A stretch of 9,035 bases of DNA, from NCBI GenBank assembly GCA_964416175.1, contig CAYQDF010000123.1:1-9035 (forward strand), written 5' to 3'. Below the pieces are notes generated by a model. It was not told where the DNA came from. It saw nothing but the letters and a program-made list of their open reading frames with translations, and did not search any database. This document shows, in pieces, positions 7,211 to 9,035 of the stretch (the first letter of the stretch is position 1; each line of letters begins with the position of its first letter). The position numbers and the translations under genes were made by a program. The stretch comes from CAYQDF01 sp964416175. GTDB lineage: Bacteria > Chloroflexota > Anaerolineae > Anaerolineales > UBA4823.

Positions 7211-8266
7211 TTGACTGCCGGACCTGTTCTCAAGTTGGTTGAGATACACAAATCTTATGGAGATACAAAGGCCTTGAACGGCGTCAGCTTCGAAGTCGCC
7301 GAGGGAGAGATCATCGCGGTCCTGGGACCCAGCGGTTGCGGCAAATCGACATTGCTGGTGATTATTGCTGGCCTCGAAAATGCTGACCAGGGGGGAGTCA
7401 CCTGGATGGGAGAGGACATCGCCCATGTCCCGCCCCACGAACGCGGATTCGGGCTAATGTTCCAGGATTATGTCCTCTTCCCCCACATGAATGTCTACCG
7501 GAACATATCATTTGGATTGGAGATGGCTGGATTGACCAGGGAGGAAATTCGAGAACGCGTCGAGGAAAGCCTCACCATGGTGGGTTTAAAGGGGTTCGAA
7601 ACACGTGATGTTGCATCCCTCTCAGGCGGGGAACAGCAACGCGTGGCATTAGCCCGGGCTCTGGCTCCGAGGCCAAGATTACTGATGCTGGACGAACCTA
7701 TGGGATCGGTCGACCGGACACTCCGAGAGCGGTTGATCGCAGAGCTCCGCAAACTCCTGCGCGATCTGGGACAGACCGCAATCTACGTCACGCACGACCA
7801 GGAAGAAGCCTTCATCATCGCGAATCGCGTCGTCCTGATGCGCGCGGGGGAGGTCGTCCAGGTCGGCAGGCCAGAGGAACTCTACCGCAACCCGGAGACG
7901 CTGTTTGCTGCCCGGTTCCTCGGTTACACCAATTTGGTCCCCGGTGAGGCATGGTCCGAAGATGGTCGAATTTATGTGCAGACGAAAATTGGTTCTTTCC
8001 CGGTTGAAGGCGGAACGGCAGGAAAGGTTTATGTGCTGATCCCCCCCGACGCGATCCAGATCAATGGAACAGGCGATATTAGAATTCCCGGCAAGATCCT
8101 CAGGAAAGTCTTCCGGGGAGACATGGTTCAGGTAGATGTCCTGGTTGGGGAGCAGGAATTATCTTTCAACCAGTTTTCAAATGCCCCGCTTCCTGAGAAC
8201 GGTGAACACGTAACAATCAGTCTCGATTCCCCCGATAGGCTGCGCATATATCCGCGCGATCGCTGA
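7211..8266 (+). CDS. thiQ: Thiamine ABC transporter ATP-binding protein with C-terminal regulatory-type domain
   Basis: This ABC ATPase has every catalytic motif intact: A-loop Tyr16, Walker A GPSGCGKST (39-47, Lys45), Q-loop Gln85 in FQDYVLFPHM, signature LSGGEQQR (137-144), Walker B LLMLDEP (Asp161-Glu162), D-loop GSVD (165-168), and switch His195 in VTHDQEEA. The nucleotide-binding domain ends near 235, and the remaining roughly 115 residues resemble the beta-rich TOBE-type tail of PotA/FbpC/CysA-like ATPases. At 351 residues it is much longer than E. coli ThiQ (about 230 as I recall). The start is the TTG at 7211, preceded by GGGGGAGG (7195-7202) at good spacing, 50 bases after the permease stop. 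Operon position makes it the energy source for the thiB/thiP importer. By motifs alone it could be assigned to the polyamine/iron class, so the thiamine role rests on context. Confidence 0.9.
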   Translation: MTAGPVLKLVEIHKSYGDTKALNGVSFEVAEGEIIAVLGPSGCGKSTLLVIIAGLENADQGGVTWMGEDIAHVPPHERGFGLMFQDYVLFPHMNVYRNISFGLEMAGLTREEIRERVEESLTMVGLKGFETRDVASLSGGEQQRVALARALAPRPRLLMLDEPMGSVDRTLRERLIAELRKLLRDLGQTAIYVTHDQEEAFIIANRVVLMRAGEVVQVGRPEELYRNPETLFAARFLGYTNLVPGEAWSEDGRIYVQTKIGSFPVEGGTAGKVYVLIPPDAIQINGTGDIRIPGKILRKVFRGDMVQVDVLVGEQELSFNQFSNAPLPENGEHVTISLDSPDRLRIYPRDR

Positions 8267-8268
8267 AC

Positions 8269-8491
8269 TTGACGAAATATACTTTTAACTTCGCCGAAGA
8301 ACTGCGGAAGCTGTACAAAGGACCTGGTATCCGTGCCAAAGACGAGATCATGGCATACTGACGGATTGGAGGATCTCCTTACAGACCAGCGGTTGAAAGG
8401 GATCGCTGCCATCCTTGCCCACAGGAAGCTCCGTACCTTGACGAACACCGAAGAACAGGTTCAATCACTCTCATGGAACAAATCATCGTAA
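8269..8491 (+). pseudogene. Possible frameshifted small gene
   Basis: A TTG at 8269, two bases after the thiQ stop, opens a 30-codon frame (NFAEELRKLYKGPGIRAKDE and onward) that stops with TGA at 8359-8361. One base later, in the next frame, coding-like sequence continues (DGLEDLLTDQRLKGIAAILA and onward) to a TAA at 8489-8491. Dropping a single base near 8359 would join both into one helical, charged protein of about 73 residues overlapping the DUF402 gene by 19 bases. Alternatively, only the second part may be real, starting at the GTG at 8333 (52 codons) with AAAGGA at 8317-8322 upstream. I do not recognise a family with confidence. A sequencing error, a true pseudogene or chance are all possible. 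Confidence 0.3.
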
Positions 8492-8952
8492 TTAAGCTCG
8501 ATTATGCAGGTCGTGAAACTTATCGGTACTCTGGCTGGTTGATTGAAGCAAAGAACCATGTAATTACCGTGGAAGCATTCTTCGACCGGCTGGATACCCG
8601 TGTCGATGATATTGTTCTTCTCAAGGGCGACAGATTTGTGGAGTATTATTTCAACAATCGCTGGTATAACATCCTGGAAGTTCACGATCGATCCAGCGAT
8701 CATGTCAAGTGCTGGTACTGCAACATCAGCTATCCGGCAATCCTCATCGATAACAGCCTGTCATACCGTGATCTGGCTCTCGACCTGCTGGTCTATCCGG
8801 ATGGTCGACAGGTGATCCTGGATCGGGATGAATTTGAGAAGCTGCCCCTTCAGAGTGAGATCACAGATAACGCTCTGAAGGGGCTGAATGAGCTTCAAGA
8901 AAACCTCAAGAGGGACAGAAGCCCCTCAATCAGCTTTAGCAGTCTAATTTAA
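8473..8952 (+). CDS. DUF402 domain protein (putative nucleotide phosphohydrolase fold)
   Basis: This 159-residue protein matches the DUF402 family layout: an N-terminal beta-rich part (IIVIKLDYAGRE, then GWLIEAKN and VEAFFDR), the core motif KCWYCNISYP (79-88), the acidic segment DLALDLLVYPDG (100-111) and ILDRDEF (115-121), then a helical tail. Asp100, Asp104, Asp110, Asp117 and Asp119/Glu120 form the acidic pattern that binds metal in characterised relatives such as the Staphylococcus nucleoside tri-/diphosphatase (Ntdp) and the RNase-linked FAU-1 domain. The exact substrate here is unknown. The ATG at 8473 is the first start in its frame after the TGA at 8359, but only a weak AGGT (8457-8460) precedes it at long spacing. 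It lies about 200 bases after thiQ with no clear terminator between, so it could be read from the thiamine promoter or from its own unseen one. No functional link to thiamine is evident. Confidence 0.85.
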   Translation: MEQIIVIKLDYAGRETYRYSGWLIEAKNHVITVEAFFDRLDTRVDDIVLLKGDRFVEYYFNNRWYNILEVHDRSSDHVKCWYCNISYPAILIDNSLSYRDLALDLLVYPDGRQVILDRDEFEKLPLQSEITDNALKGLNELQENLKRDRSPSISFSSLI

Positions 8953-8971
8953 CGTCAGTTCGGAATGACCG

Positions 8972-8991
8972 CCGCTTCGAAAGCGTAGCGG
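8972..8991. repeat. Short inverted repeat after the DUF402 gene
   Basis: CCGCT (8972-8976) can pair with AGCGG (8987-8991). Alternatively CGCTT (8973-8977) pairs with AAGCG (8981-8985) around a 3-base loop, with a TTCGAA palindrome in the middle. No T-tract follows, so it is a poor intrinsic terminator. It might be part of a dispersed intergenic repeat, or simply a weak 3' hairpin. The remaining bases 8953-9035 hold no gene that I can support. Confidence 0.35.
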
Positions 8992-9035
8992 ACATCCCCT
9001 CAGTACCGGCGGGACATGTCTGAGTGGAACAGGGT

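Noticed and set aside
8269..8283. TTGACG and TATACT as a promoter for the downstream gene
   Set aside because: Only 3 bases separate the two hexamers, far below a workable spacer.
1..9035. CRISPR array, tRNA/rRNA genes, transposase or phage genes
   Set aside because: I found no regularly spaced repeats, cloverleaf-like sequence or recombinase/transposase motifs by reading both strands.

Overview
The window (about 9 kb, all recognisable genes on the + strand, roughly 54% GC by eye) looks like a bacterial chromosome segment. My best guess is a Chloroflexota lineage, probably Anaerolineae-like. This rests on a multi-GAF hybrid-style sensor kinase paired with a single-domain receiver, a lipoprotein-anchored binding protein (as in monoderm bacteria) and a DUF402 protein of the type common there. 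The assignment is inference; no rRNA or other marker gene is present.

Region 1 (1-3366) is a signalling cluster. It holds the 3' part of a GAF-GAF-PAS histidine kinase that runs off the left edge, a CheY-like receiver that overlaps it by 49 bases, and an alpha/beta-hydrolase-fold protein. The hydrolase keeps the catalytic Asp and His, but the nucleophile elbow reads G-H-G-L-G-G instead of G-H-S-x-G-G, so the usual serine nucleophile is missing.

Region 2 (3374-8266) is a complete thiamine salvage operon. A textbook sigma-70-type promoter drives a TPP riboswitch. Its expression platform is a GC-rich hairpin plus U-tract, and the 3' arm of that hairpin is also the Shine-Dalgarno of the first gene, so the element may act on both transcription termination and translation. 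Four genes follow: thiamine pyrophosphokinase (thiN), a thiamine-binding lipoprotein (thiB-like), a fused two-domain permease (thiP-like) and an ATPase with a long C-terminal extension (thiQ-like). Together they would import thiamine and pyrophosphorylate it to TPP, and TPP would shut the operon off.

Region 3 (8267-9035) begins with about 200 bases carrying weak coding-like signals in two frames, possibly a broken small gene. A DUF402 protein (putative nucleotide phosphohydrolase-type fold) follows, and the last 83 bases contain a small inverted repeat with no recognisable gene.

I see no tRNA, rRNA, CRISPR array or transposase. The most interesting items are the compact dual-mode TPP riboswitch platform, the serine-less hydrolase next to a two-component pair, and the possible frameshifted ORF between thiQ and the DUF402 gene.
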